Positions 26,770 through 34,482 of a stretch of 64,000 nucleotides of DNA are shown in pieces (the first letter of the stretch is position 1; every line of letters starts with the position of its first letter). A program made the translations under genes and the position numbers. The notes under the pieces were generated by a model. The model was not told the DNA's origin, did not search any database, and saw only the letters and a list, made by a program, of their open reading frames with translations. Origin of the DNA: an uncultured Altererythrobacter sp. (GTDB lineage: Bacteria; Pseudomonadota; Alphaproteobacteria; Sphingomonadales; Sphingomonadaceae). The stretch covers positions 109,992 through 173,991 of the forward strand of contig CAMPIX010000005.1 of the NCBI GenBank assembly GCA_946886565.1. The letters are read 5' to 3'.

Positions 26770-27038
26770 GCCTCAAACGCCGGGCGGGGCGCATTCGCGC
26801 CCCTTGGCTTCCTCCGCGCAAAGCGCTCCGGGCGGCCGTTCGGCCTTGCGGTCCGCTAGTCGCGGACCGGGATTTCGCCTGACGACAATGGCCGGGAAAG
26901 GTCCGAGGCCGCAGGCCTCGCAAGCGCGACCGCGCGCCCCCTTCGGCTGGCTGCTTGCAGCAGCCGCTCAGGATAAACTACGCGCCGAAGGCCCGAGGAT
27001 AGCCAAGCGAGCGAATGCGAGCGCCGGCGCTTGAGGCC
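26770..27038. repeat. Large imperfect palindrome filling the fabZ-rpmE gap
   Basis: The 460-base gap 26687-27148 holds no gene I can support. Its core is an imperfect inverted repeat: GCCTCAAACGCCGG at 26770 and CGCATTCGC near 26789 face GCGAATGCGAGCGCCGG near 27012 and CGCTTGAGGC ending 27038. Further paired parts lie inside, such as CCGCTAGTCGCGG. The apparent open frame across it is a by-product of its high GC content. Confidence 0.65.
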
Positions 27039-27148
27039 AAACAGGTGCCCTGATCGGGGTTGCTTTCCAAAGCAATCCCGATTAGGCGCGCGCCTTTCCC
27101 GAGATTGCCGGCCGGTCGGAACCGGTCATATGCAAAGGACACCACGCC

Positions 27149-27376
27149 ATGAAGGCCGACACGCATCCCGACTATCACACCATCACGGTCAAGATGACCG
27201 ATGGCACCGAATTCCAGACGCGCTCCACCTGGGGCAGCGAGGGCGACACGCTGACGCTGGACATCGATCCGACCAGCCACCCGGCCTGGACCGGCGGCAA
27301 GCAGCAGATCCAGGAAGGCGGCCGTGTCGCGCAGTTCAACAAGCGCTTCGGCGGGCTCTCGCTCAAGAAGGGCTGA
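27149..27376 (+). CDS. rpmE: 50S ribosomal protein L31
   Basis: A 75-residue L31. It starts [20 protein letters not shown] and ends [17 protein letters not shown]. It lacks the CxxC zinc ligands of the zinc-binding form, so it is the zinc-independent type that is usual in alphaproteobacteria. An AAAGGA ribosome binding site lies about ten bases before the ATG. A strong terminator follows. Confidence 0.96.
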   Translation: MKADTHPDYHTITVKMTDGTEFQTRSTWGSEGDTLTLDIDPTSHPAWTGGKQQIQEGGRVAQFNKRFGGLSLKKG

Positions 27377-27409
27377 GCTATCGCAAGTTGCGGCCTCGCG
27401 CCGCGAACG

Positions 27410-27436
27410 AAGGGCGGTCCCGCGGGGCCGCCCTTT
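27410..27436 (+). terminator. Rho-independent terminator after rpmE
   Basis: AAGGGCGG (27410-27417) pairs with CCGCCCTTT (27428-27436), closed by a GC-rich inner stem and ending in a short T-run. It also faces the end of the convergent oxygenase gene and may serve both. Confidence 0.8.
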
Positions 27437-27450
27437 GTCGTTTGACCCGA

Positions 27451-28083
27451 TCAACCCCACTCCCGCTCGCGATACCACTTGGTGATCACGTACTTGAGCC
27501 CCTTGCGCACCTTCATCCCGTGATGGAGCGTGTTCGGGTTGCCGCTGCCGTCGGGGCGGCGATTGTTCCACGCGAGCAGCTTGCCGACCTCGGGCTGGAA
27601 GGTCTTGCCGATAGCCTTGAACCGGGTGGCGCCGCCGGCTTCGGCCGCGTTGAGGTAGATCATGAACGTCCAGGTGCGCTGGCCGGCGACCGAACAGTAG
27701 GTGACGAAATCGGCGCCGTCGGGCGCGAAGTAGTCGGTGTGCGGCTTGAACTCCTGCCCCACGGCGTAGCGCTGGCCCTGGAGCGGCTCGCCATGCGCGG
27801 GATCGATCCCCGAAAGCTCGGTGAGCATCGCTTCGAGTTGACGCACCGCCTCGTTCTCGGGCGCGAGATCGCACGTCTCGCTGGTGCGGAAATAGGCGTC
27901 GCCGTTGTCGTCGGCAATGGTCGAGGGACGGCGCTCGGCGTCGATCAGTGCGATCAGCGCATTGCACAGGGCAGGCGGAACGAAGTCCCTGCGTTGGAAC
28001 AGTTCGGCCTTGGCGTTGGGGACGCGCTGCACGCCGGGGTGAGCGAGAAGCCGGTCGGCACTGGATTCGCCGGGTGCGAGCAT
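27451..28083 (-). CDS. Prolyl 4-hydroxylase-like 2OG-Fe(II) oxygenase
   Basis: A 210-residue Fe(II)/2-oxoglutarate dioxygenase with the P4H alpha-subunit layout. The iron ligands are His and Asp in FKPHTDYF and the distal His in NTLHHGMKV. The nearby Lys in RKGLKYVITKW would bind 2-oxoglutarate. Related proteins hydroxylate prolines of other proteins or free substrates; the target is unknown. The ATG at 28083 is preferred to an in-frame GTG at 28110. A perfect 15-base palindrome lies 38 bases upstream. It is convergent with rpmE. Confidence 0.88.
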   Translation of the reverse strand: MLAPGESSADRLLAHPGVQRVPNAKAELFQRRDFVPPALCNALIALIDAERRPSTIADDNGDAYFRTSETCDLAPENEAVRQLEAMLTELSGIDPAHGEPLQGQRYAVGQEFKPHTDYFAPDGADFVTYCSVAGQRTWTFMIYLNAAEAGGATRFKAIGKTFQPEVGKLLAWNNRRPDGSGNPNTLHHGMKVRKGLKYVITKWYREREWG

Positions 28084-28120
28084 TGGCGAAGGATAGCTGC
28101 CGCACGACACGCGGCAAGCG

Positions 28121-28135
28121 CGTAAGATTCTTACG
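28121..28135. promoter_or_regulatory. Perfect 15-base palindrome upstream of the 2OG oxygenase gene
   Basis: CGTAAGATTCTTACG has 7-base half sites around one central base. It lies 38 bases before the oxygenase start codon and is AT-richer than its surroundings. It could be an operator for a dimeric regulator, but no regulator gene adjoins it. Confidence 0.4.
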
Positions 28136-28282
28136 TGTAACGCGCGCGCGCGCAGTTTTCGCTTCCCAAAGTCCTATGCTTGTGCAACAGGCGCGCGCCC
28201 CCGCTACTCGCGGGTTGACCGCGCGGTGCAGGGGCGTATCAGCCCCGCCTTGCACGGCAGGCCCTTCCGGGCCGGGGTATGT

Positions 28283-28360
28283 GGCGATCGTAGCTCAGTT
28301 GGTTAGAGCGCCGGTTTGTGGTACCGGAGGTCGGGGGTTCGAGACCCCTCGATCGCCCCA
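28283..28360 (+). tRNA. tRNA-His (GTG)
   Basis: A complete cloverleaf. The acceptor stem GCGATCG pairs with CGATCGC. The extra 5' G at 28283 faces the discriminator C at 28357, the identity mark of tRNA-His. The D arm is AGCTCAGTTGGTTAGAGC, the anticodon GTG lies in the loop TTTGTGGTA, and the T loop is GGTTCGAGA. CCA is encoded. Confidence 0.97.
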
Positions 28361-28406
28361 TTTTCCCCAATTGTTGCCGTGTGTTGGCACGGGGCTCTTT
28401 CTCGAC

Positions 28407-29471
28407 ATGACGGCTTTCTGGACCGAACCGGACTACGACGATCACGAGCTGGTGCAGCTCGTGCGCGACCGCAAGTCGGGGCTGACCGCGATCATTTCGC
28501 TTCATTCGACCCACCTCGGCCCGGCGGCGGGCGGCACGCGTTTCTGGCATTACGCCGAGGCGAAGGATGCGATGCGCGATGCGCTGCGCCTCAGCCGCGG
28601 GATGAGCTACAAGAACGCCATGGCCGGCCTCCCGATGGGCGGCGGCAAGGCGGTGATTCTGGCGGACAAGGGCGGCACCAAGACGCCCGAGATGCTCGCC
28701 GCGTTCGGCGATGCGGTCGATGCGCTGGGCGGGCGCTACGTCACGGCGGAGGACGTCGGGATTGGCGAGGCCGACATGGTCGCGGTGTCGCAGCGCACCG
28801 AATACGTCTCCGGACTGCCGGTGGCGGGCGAGGGCGCCGCAGGCGGCGATCCGGGGCCCTTCACCGCGATGGGCATCTACCACGGCATCAAGGCCGCGGT
28901 GCAGCACAAGCTGGGCAAGGCAACGATCAAGGGCGTCCACGTCGCGATCCAGGGCACCGGCAGCGTCGGCGGCGGCGTCGCGCGCCTGCTGGCGAAGGAC
29001 GGCGCGAAGCTGACGCTGTCCGATATCAACGAGGACCGCGCCGGGAAACTGGCCGACGAACTTGGAGCCGCGACTGCCGCGCCCGACGCCGTCATGAGCG
29101 TTTCGTGTGACGTGTTCAGCCCCAACGCGCTCGGTGCGATTCTCGACGACGAGGGCATCGCCAGGCTCGACACGCCGATCGTTGCGGGCGGCGCCAACAA
29201 CCAGCTCGCACGCGCGCAGCACGGGGCGATGCTCGCCGAGCGCGGCATCCTCTACGCGCCCGACTACGTCATCAATGCCGGCGGGATCATCAGCGTCACC
29301 CTCGAGTACCTGTGCCGCCGCCACGGCGACCCGTGCGACATCAACGAGGTGCGTAAGCGCATTGCGTTGATCCCCGGTCGGCTCGAGGAAATCTGGCGCG
29401 AGAGCGATGCGAGCGGCGTTTCGCCCGACCTCGTCGCCGATCGCATGGCGCAAAAGCTGATCGGACGCTGA
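28407..29471 (+). CDS. Leucine/Glu-Phe-Val dehydrogenase family enzyme
   Basis: A 354-residue NAD-dependent amino acid dehydrogenase, nearest in layout to leucine dehydrogenases. The two catalytic lysines are visible: Lys69 in SYKNAMAG and Lys81 in PMGGGKAV. The Rossmann motif QGTGSVGGGVA is near residue 180. Such enzymes deaminate branched-chain or aromatic amino acids to 2-oxo acids. Exact substrate is inferred only. The ATG at 28407 follows tRNA-His by 46 bases. Confidence 0.88.
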   Translation: MTAFWTEPDYDDHELVQLVRDRKSGLTAIISLHSTHLGPAAGGTRFWHYAEAKDAMRDALRLSRGMSYKNAMAGLPMGGGKAVILADKGGTKTPEMLAAFGDAVDALGGRYVTAEDVGIGEADMVAVSQRTEYVSGLPVAGEGAAGGDPGPFTAMGIYHGIKAAVQHKLGKATIKGVHVAIQGTGSVGGGVARLLAKDGAKLTLSDINEDRAGKLADELGAATAAPDAVMSVSCDVFSPNALGAILDDEGIARLDTPIVAGGANNQLARAQHGAMLAERGILYAPDYVINAGGIISVTLEYLCRRHGDPCDINEVRKRIALIPGRLEEIWRESDASGVSPDLVADRMAQKLIGR

Positions 29472-29530
29472 TCCAGACCTTGCGGGTGGGGCCGCGCCCT
29501 GCCATTGCGGCAGGCGGACGGATTTCATCG

Positions 29531-30253
29531 ATGCACGGCTTCGCCAATCCCAAGCGGTTCCTGTCGCTCGCGCGCTGGCTGACCCCGCTGCTGCTCGCCA
29601 GCGGGCTCGTGCTCGCGGGTGCTGCGCTGGCGTGGGGTCTGTTCGTCGTCCCGCCCGACCGGCTGATGGGCGAGACCGTGCGTATCCTCTTCCTTCACGT
29701 GCCCGCCGCCTGGCTCGGCATGGGCGGATGGACCGCGATCGCGATCGCCAGCCTCGTCTATCTCGTCTGGCGCCACCCGCTCGCCGATCTTGCCGCGCGC
29801 GGGGCGGCGGTGCCGGGCATGGTCTTCACCGCGGTGTGTCTCGCCACCGGCTCGATCTGGGGCCGCCCGACCTGGGGCACATGGTGGGTGTGGGACGGGC
29901 GGCTGACCTCCATGCTGGTGCTGCTGTTCCTCTACTTCGGCTATATCGCGCTGGCGCAGGCGGCCGCGCGCGAGGGCGCATCGAGCCGTATTCCGGCGAT
30001 CTTCGGACTGGTGGGCGCGATCAACATTCCGATCATCAACCGCTCGGTCGTGTGGTGGAACTCGCTCCACCAGCCCGCCAGCATCACGATGGGCGGGAGC
30101 GCGATCGACGCGACGTTTCTCGTGCCGCTGCTCGTCGCGGTGCTCGGTTTCTCGCTGATCTTCGGCGGCGTCGTGCTCGCGCGAATGCGGGCGCTGCTCG
30201 GCGACGTGCAGGCCGAGGCGCGGCTGCGGCGCAAGGCGAGCGAGGCGGCGTGA
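29531..30253 (+). CDS. ccmC: Heme exporter protein CcmC
   Basis: A 240-residue membrane protein with six helices and the heme-handling Trp-rich motif WGTWWVWDGRLTS, flanked by periplasmic His residues (LHVPAAW and SLHQPAS). CcmC loads heme onto CcmE in cytochrome c maturation. The ATG at 29531 is used; an in-frame GTG at 29480 lies close to the preceding stop. This begins the run ccmC-D-E-F-G-H-I with overlapping genes; ccmA and ccmB are not in the window. Confidence 0.95.
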   Translation: MHGFANPKRFLSLARWLTPLLLASGLVLAGAALAWGLFVVPPDRLMGETVRILFLHVPAAWLGMGGWTAIAIASLVYLVWRHPLADLAARGAAVPGMVFTAVCLATGSIWGRPTWGTWWVWDGRLTSMLVLLFLYFGYIALAQAAAREGASSRIPAIFGLVGAINIPIINRSVVWWNSLHQPASITMGGSAIDATFLVPLLVAVLGFSLIFGGVVLARMRALLGDVQAEARLRRKASEAA

Positions 30254-30393
30254 TGCGCGAGGCGCTCGACCAATGGAACTTCGTGATCGCGGCCTATGCC
30301 GTAGGGGTGCTCGCCACGCTGGCGCTGGTCGCCTGGGCGTGGTGGGACATGAAGCGCGCCGAGCGCCGCCGCGACGAGGCGCGCCGCAAGTGA
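30253..30393 (+). CDS. ccmD: Heme exporter protein CcmD
   Basis: A 46-residue protein with one membrane helix (NFVIAAYAVGVLATLALVAWAWWD) and a basic tail (KRAERRRDEARRK). This is the CcmD pattern. CcmD helps release holo-CcmE from CcmC. The start ATG shares its first base with the ccmC stop. The GTG start of ccmE overlaps its own stop. Confidence 0.9.
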   Translation: MREALDQWNFVIAAYAVGVLATLALVAWAWWDMKRAERRRDEARRK

Positions 30394-30854
30394 GCGCGCT
30401 CAAGCCCAAACATCAGCGGCTGGTGCTGGTCGTGATCGCGCTGGTCGCGCTGATCGGCGCGGGCCTGCTCGCCGCCTGGGCGCTGCGCAGCCAGGCGAGC
30501 TATTTCTACGTGCCTGAGCAGATGGTCGCGAACCCGCCCGAAACCGGCCAGGCGGTGCGCCTCGGCGGCATGGTCCAGCAAGGCTCGATCGAGACGCTGG
30601 CGGATGGGGTGACGATCGCCTTCGTGGTCGGCGACGGCAAGGCGCGGGTGCCGGTGCGCTTCGCGGGCATCCTGCCCGACCTGTTCGTCGAAGGTTCGGG
30701 CGTGGTGGCCGAAGGACGGCTCGCCGCCGACGGCACGTTCATCGCCGACAACCTGCTCGCCAAGCACGACGAGAACTACGTGCCGCGGGAATTGCAGGAG
30801 ATGACCGAGCACCAGAAGCGCGAAGTCGTCGCCGAGACGGAGGAAGGCGCTTGA
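30390..30854 (+). CDS. ccmE: Cytochrome c maturation chaperone CcmE
   Basis: A 154-residue periplasmic heme chaperone anchored by an N-terminal helix (residues about 11-32). It has the beta-barrel motif RLGGMVQQGSI and the heme-binding His in LAKHDENYVP, where heme is held covalently. The start is a GTG overlapping the ccmD stop. CcmE takes heme from CcmC and passes it to CcmF/H. Confidence 0.95.
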   Translation: MSALKPKHQRLVLVVIALVALIGAGLLAAWALRSQASYFYVPEQMVANPPETGQAVRLGGMVQQGSIETLADGVTIAFVVGDGKARVPVRFAGILPDLFVEGSGVVAEGRLAADGTFIADNLLAKHDENYVPRELQEMTEHQKREVVAETEEGA

Positions 30855-32794
30855 CCGCCGAGCTCGGCCTTGCGGCGCTGTGGCTCGCGGCGGCGCTCGC
30901 GGCGTTGCAGCTCTACGCCGGAGCGATGGCGCAGCGCGCGGGCGGGAGCGATCTCGCCGCGCTGGTGCGGCCCGCGGCGATCGCGCAAGGGCTGATCTGC
31001 GGCTTCGCCTTCGTGACGCTGCTATGGCTGTTCGCGGTGACCGATCTGTCGGTGAAGCTGGTCGCGACGAACTCGCATTCGGCCAAGCCAATGATCTTCA
31101 AGCTCGCCGGGGCCTGGGGCAACCACGAGGGCTCGATGCTGCTCTGGATCACCGTCATGGCGCTGTCGGGCGCGCTGATCGCGCTGGTCGAGCGGCGCCT
31201 GCCCGAACGGACCATGCTGGCGACGCTCGCCGCGCAGGCTTTCGTCGGCCTTGGGTTCTACGCGTTCCTGATCTTCAGCTCGAACCCATTCGAACGCCTG
31301 CCGCAGCCTGCGATCGAGGGGCTCGGGCTGAACCCCCTGCTGCAGGACATCGGCCTCGCGTTCCATCCGCCGACGCTCTACTTCGGCTATGTCGGGCTGT
31401 CGGTCGCGTTCAGCTTCGCGGTCGGCGCGCTGCTGACGCGGCAGGTGAACCCAGAGTTCGCGCGCGTGATGCGGCCGTGGGTGCTCGGCGCCTGGGTGTT
31501 CTTGACACTCGGAATCACCGCCGGTTCGTACTGGGCTTACTACGAGCTCGGATGGGGCGGCTGGTGGTTCTGGGATCCGGTCGAGAACGCCAGCCTGATG
31601 CCCTGGCTCGCGGCGACCGCGCTGCTCCATTCGGCAAGCGTGCTGGCGGCGCGCGACGCCTTGCGCGCGTGGACGATCATGCTCGGCGTGGTCGCGTTCT
31701 CGATGTCGATGGTCGGCACCTTCCTCGTCCGCTCGGGCATTCTCACCAGCGTTCACGCCTTCGCGGTCGATCCCGAACGCGGCACCTTCATCCTCGCGCT
31801 GCTTGCGCTCTACATCGGCGGCGCACTGGCGCTGTTCGCGACGCGCGCTGGCGCGATTGCGGAGGGGCAGCGGTTCTCCGTCACCAGTCGCGAGGGCGCG
31901 CTGGTGTTCAACAACGTGATGCTGAGCGCAGTGCTCGGGATCGTGCTCCTCGGCACGCTCTACCCGCTGCTGACCGAAGCGTTCGACGTGCGCGTGTCGG
32001 TCGGTCCGCCCTATTTCAACCCGGTGGGCGCGATCTTCGTCGTGCCGATGCTGCTGGTCATGGCGGTCGGCCCGCTGCTGCGCTGGCGCCGCGATTCGCT
32101 GGCGCGGGTGCAGAAGCCGCTGGTGCTGGCGGGCGTGGCAATGCTCGCCGGGGCCGTGGCGGCGCTTGCGCTGGGCGGGATGAGCCTGCTCGCCTTCCTC
32201 GGCCTCGCGATCTCGGCCGGGCTCGCGATCGCCAGCTTCCTGCCGCTGCGCGGGCGGCGGCTGACCCGCGTGCCGCTGGCGGCCTGGGGCATGGTGATCG
32301 CGCATTTCGGGATCGCGGTCGCGCTGTTCGGGATGGCGAGCGAAACGGCCTTTTCGGAAGAAAAGCTGGCTGCAGTGGCGATCGGAGATTCGACGCAGGT
32401 GGGGCCCTGGCAGGTCACGCTGGCCGGCGTCGCGCCCACCGCCGGCCCGAACTGGACTGCGCTGGAAGGCCATCTTCTGGCCAGCCACGCGGGCAGCGAG
32501 CCCATCGCCCTCGATCCGCAATCGCGCAACTTCTGGGCACCGCCGCAGCAGACCACCGAGAGCGCCCTCGCGACCCGCTGGAACGGACAACTTTACGCGG
32601 TGGTCGGCAACGAGGCGGGACCGGGGCGCTGGCAGCTGCGCCTGTGGTGGAAGCCGTTCGTGACCTTCATCTGGTACGGCGGCATGCTGATCGCGCTCGG
32701 CGGCGTGCTCGCGCTCGTGGGGCGAGTGTTCGCCGACCTGAAGCGCCGAGCGGTTCGCACTCGTTCGGCCGAGCGGCGGGCGGAGACGGCGTGA
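30851..32794 (+). CDS. ccmF: Cytochrome c heme lyase subunit CcmF
   Basis: A 647-residue polytopic membrane protein. The tryptophan-rich motif GGWWFWDPVENASLMPWL sits in the middle, with conserved NSHSAKP and FHPPTLYFGYVG upstream. It ligates heme to CxxCH of apocytochromes with CcmH and CcmI. The start is a TTG that overlaps the ccmE stop (TTGA). Length matches the family (about 650). Confidence 0.96.
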   Translation: MTAELGLAALWLAAALAALQLYAGAMAQRAGGSDLAALVRPAAIAQGLICGFAFVTLLWLFAVTDLSVKLVATNSHSAKPMIFKLAGAWGNHEGSMLLWITVMALSGALIALVERRLPERTMLATLAAQAFVGLGFYAFLIFSSNPFERLPQPAIEGLGLNPLLQDIGLAFHPPTLYFGYVGLSVAFSFAVGALLTRQVNPEFARVMRPWVLGAWVFLTLGITAGSYWAYYELGWGGWWFWDPVENASLMPWLAATALLHSASVLAARDALRAWTIMLGVVAFSMSMVGTFLVRSGILTSVHAFAVDPERGTFILALLALYIGGALALFATRAGAIAEGQRFSVTSREGALVFNNVMLSAVLGIVLLGTLYPLLTEAFDVRVSVGPPYFNPVGAIFVVPMLLVMAVGPLLRWRRDSLARVQKPLVLAGVAMLAGAVAALALGGMSLLAFLGLAISAGLAIASFLPLRGRRLTRVPLAAWGMVIAHFGIAVALFGMASETAFSEEKLAAVAIGDSTQVGPWQVTLAGVAPTAGPNWTALEGHLLASHAGSEPIALDPQSRNFWAPPQQTTESALATRWNGQLYAVVGNEAGPGRWQLRLWWKPFVTFIWYGGMLIALGGVLALVGRVFADLKRRAVRTRSAERRAETA

Positions 32795-33318
32795 TGCGCT
32801 GGTGGTGGATTCCCCTGCTGCTGTTCGCGCTGTTCCTCGGCGTGGCGGGCTACCAGCTCACCCAGCCAAAGGACGAGTTCATCCCGAGCGCGATGATCGG
32901 CGAACCGCTGCCGCAGTTCGACCTGCCGCCCGCGATCGACGGCACACCCGGGCTCTCGACCGCCGATTTCCGCGACGGCAAGCCGCGCCTGCTCAACATA
33001 TGGGCGAGCTGGTGTCTGCCCTGCATCGCCGAGGCACCGCAGCTCGAGCGGTTGCGGCGGGAAGGGGCCGAGATCGTCGGTATCGCGATCCGCGACCGGC
33101 CGGAGGATGTCGCCGCGTTCCTGGCGCGCTACGGCAATCCCTACAGCCGGATCGGCGCCGATGACCTCTCGCAAGTCCAGCTCGCGATCGGTTCTTCGGG
33201 CGTGCCCGAGACTTTCGTGATCGATGGCGAAGGAACGATCACCTATCAGCACATCGGCGACGTTCGGGCGGAGCATGTGCCGATCCTGCTCGAAGAACTG
33301 CGGAAGGCGGGGCAGTGA
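32794..33318 (+). CDS. ccmG: Thiol:disulfide interchange protein CcmG/DsbE
   Basis: A 174-residue thioredoxin-fold protein with one N-terminal membrane anchor. The redox site is WASWCLPC, and GVPETFVIDGEG is the cis-Pro region. It keeps the cytochrome c CxxCH cysteines reduced in the periplasm. It overlaps the ccmF stop by one base and the ccmH start by four. Confidence 0.94.
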   Translation: MRWWWIPLLLFALFLGVAGYQLTQPKDEFIPSAMIGEPLPQFDLPPAIDGTPGLSTADFRDGKPRLLNIWASWCLPCIAEAPQLERLRREGAEIVGIAIRDRPEDVAAFLARYGNPYSRIGADDLSQVQLAIGSSGVPETFVIDGEGTITYQHIGDVRAEHVPILLEELRKAGQ

Positions 33319-33743
33319 GCGCGCCCTCTCACCGTTCGCGTCGAGCCTTGTTGGTGCTTTCGGGTGCCTTACTGGCCGTCCCGGTCTTGGCCCAACAGAC
33401 CCTTCCACCGGCGCCCTACGCTTACCGCCAGCTCGACGATCCGCGCGCTGAGGCCGAGGCGCAGACGCTGATGGAAACGCTGCGCTGTCTCAAGTGCCAG
33501 AGCCAGTCGATCGCCGACAGCGATGCGCCCATGGCGGGCGACATGCGCCATCAGGTCCGGACCCGCATAGCCGCGGGCGAGGAGCCCGAAGCGATCCGCG
33601 CCTGGCTGGTCGCGCGCTATGGCGACTATGTGAGCTATGCGCCGACGGTGAGCGAGACGACCTGGCCGCTCTTCGCGGTGCCGCTGCTTCTGCTGGTGAT
33701 CGCCGGGGCGATTCTCTGGCGCCGCTTCCGGAGGGTTGAATGA
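33315..33743 (+). CDS. ccmH: Cytochrome c maturation protein CcmH
   Basis: A 142-residue CcmH/CycL/Ccl2 protein. A signal peptide ends VPVLAQ. The conserved LRCLKCQSQSIADS with its redox CxxC is followed by GEEPEAIRAWLVARYGDYV, and a C-terminal membrane helix anchors it. It reduces apocytochrome c at the heme lyase. The start is a GTG. Confidence 0.95.
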   Translation: MSAPSHRSRRALLVLSGALLAVPVLAQQTLPPAPYAYRQLDDPRAEAEAQTLMETLRCLKCQSQSIADSDAPMAGDMRHQVRTRIAAGEEPEAIRAWLVARYGDYVSYAPTVSETTWPLFAVPLLLLVIAGAILWRRFRRVE

Positions 33744-34372
33744 GCTGGCTCCCCGCAATCGCGCTTGCCGGTGCAGTGTTTCTGTTTGCCGCCTTTGCGT
33801 TGCGGCTGCCGCGCGCGGGCTGGCCGGCGTTCGGCGCCGCGCTCCTGTTCGGCCTCGCCGGCTATGCCACGCAGGGCCGGCCGGCCATGCCCTCGGCGCC
33901 CAAGGACGCCGCGCCGCAAGCCAGCCCGGAAGGGTCGGCGATGATCGAAGCACGGCGCGAGCTGTTCGACGCGACGATGCCGGCGAGCAATTTCGTAGTC
34001 GTCGCGGACGGCTTCGCACGGCGGGGGCAATATGCCGACGCCGCGCAGATTCTGAGCGGCGAAGTCGCGGACAACCCGGGCAACGCCGAGGCCTGGGTCG
34101 CGCTGGGCAATGCGCTTGTCGAACACGCCGACGGCAATCCCACCCCGGCTGCGATATATGCTTACGCCAAGGCCGAGGAAGCTGCGCCCGGCCATCCGGC
34201 GGCGCCCTATTTCCTTGGCATCGCGCTGCTGCGCGGCGGGCGGCCGCAGGATACGCGCGACATCTGGGGAGGGATGATCGAGGCTGCGCCCGAAGGCGCC
34301 CAATGGGTCGCGCCGATGCGCAAACGGCTCGACCGGCTCGAGGCGATGTTGGCGGGCATGCCCCCGCAATAG
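33740..34372 (+). CDS. CcmI/CycH-like TPR protein
   Basis: A 210-residue membrane protein. Two N-terminal helices (about residues 4-20 and 27-44) are followed by three TPR-like repeats (DGFARRGQYADAAQIL, AEAWVALGNALVEHADGN, APYFLGIALLRGG). This corresponds to the periplasmic TPR part of CcmI, which holds apocytochrome c for the lyase. It is about half the length of full CcmI proteins. It overlaps ccmH by four bases and ends the operon. Confidence 0.85.
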   Translation: MSWLPAIALAGAVFLFAAFALRLPRAGWPAFGAALLFGLAGYATQGRPAMPSAPKDAAPQASPEGSAMIEARRELFDATMPASNFVVVADGFARRGQYADAAQILSGEVADNPGNAEAWVALGNALVEHADGNPTPAAIYAYAKAEEAAPGHPAAPYFLGIALLRGGRPQDTRDIWGGMIEAAPEGAQWVAPMRKRLDRLEAMLAGMPPQ

Positions 34373-34482
34373 ACGCGCCCTCGGCGCGTGTTGCAGGCGC
34401 GAAGGCGGGGTGCTAAGCGCCGCCGCCTTTGCAACAGGTCGCGATCGAGGCAGTACCGGATGAATACGGGAACGCCGATTCT

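Noticed and set aside
26687..27034. A 115-codon open frame between fabZ and rpmE
   Set aside because: It runs through the palindromic repeat, has no ribosome binding site and no similarity pattern.
33740..34372. A separate TPR regulator rather than CcmI
   Set aside because: The four-base overlap with ccmH and two N-terminal helices fit CcmI/CycH better.
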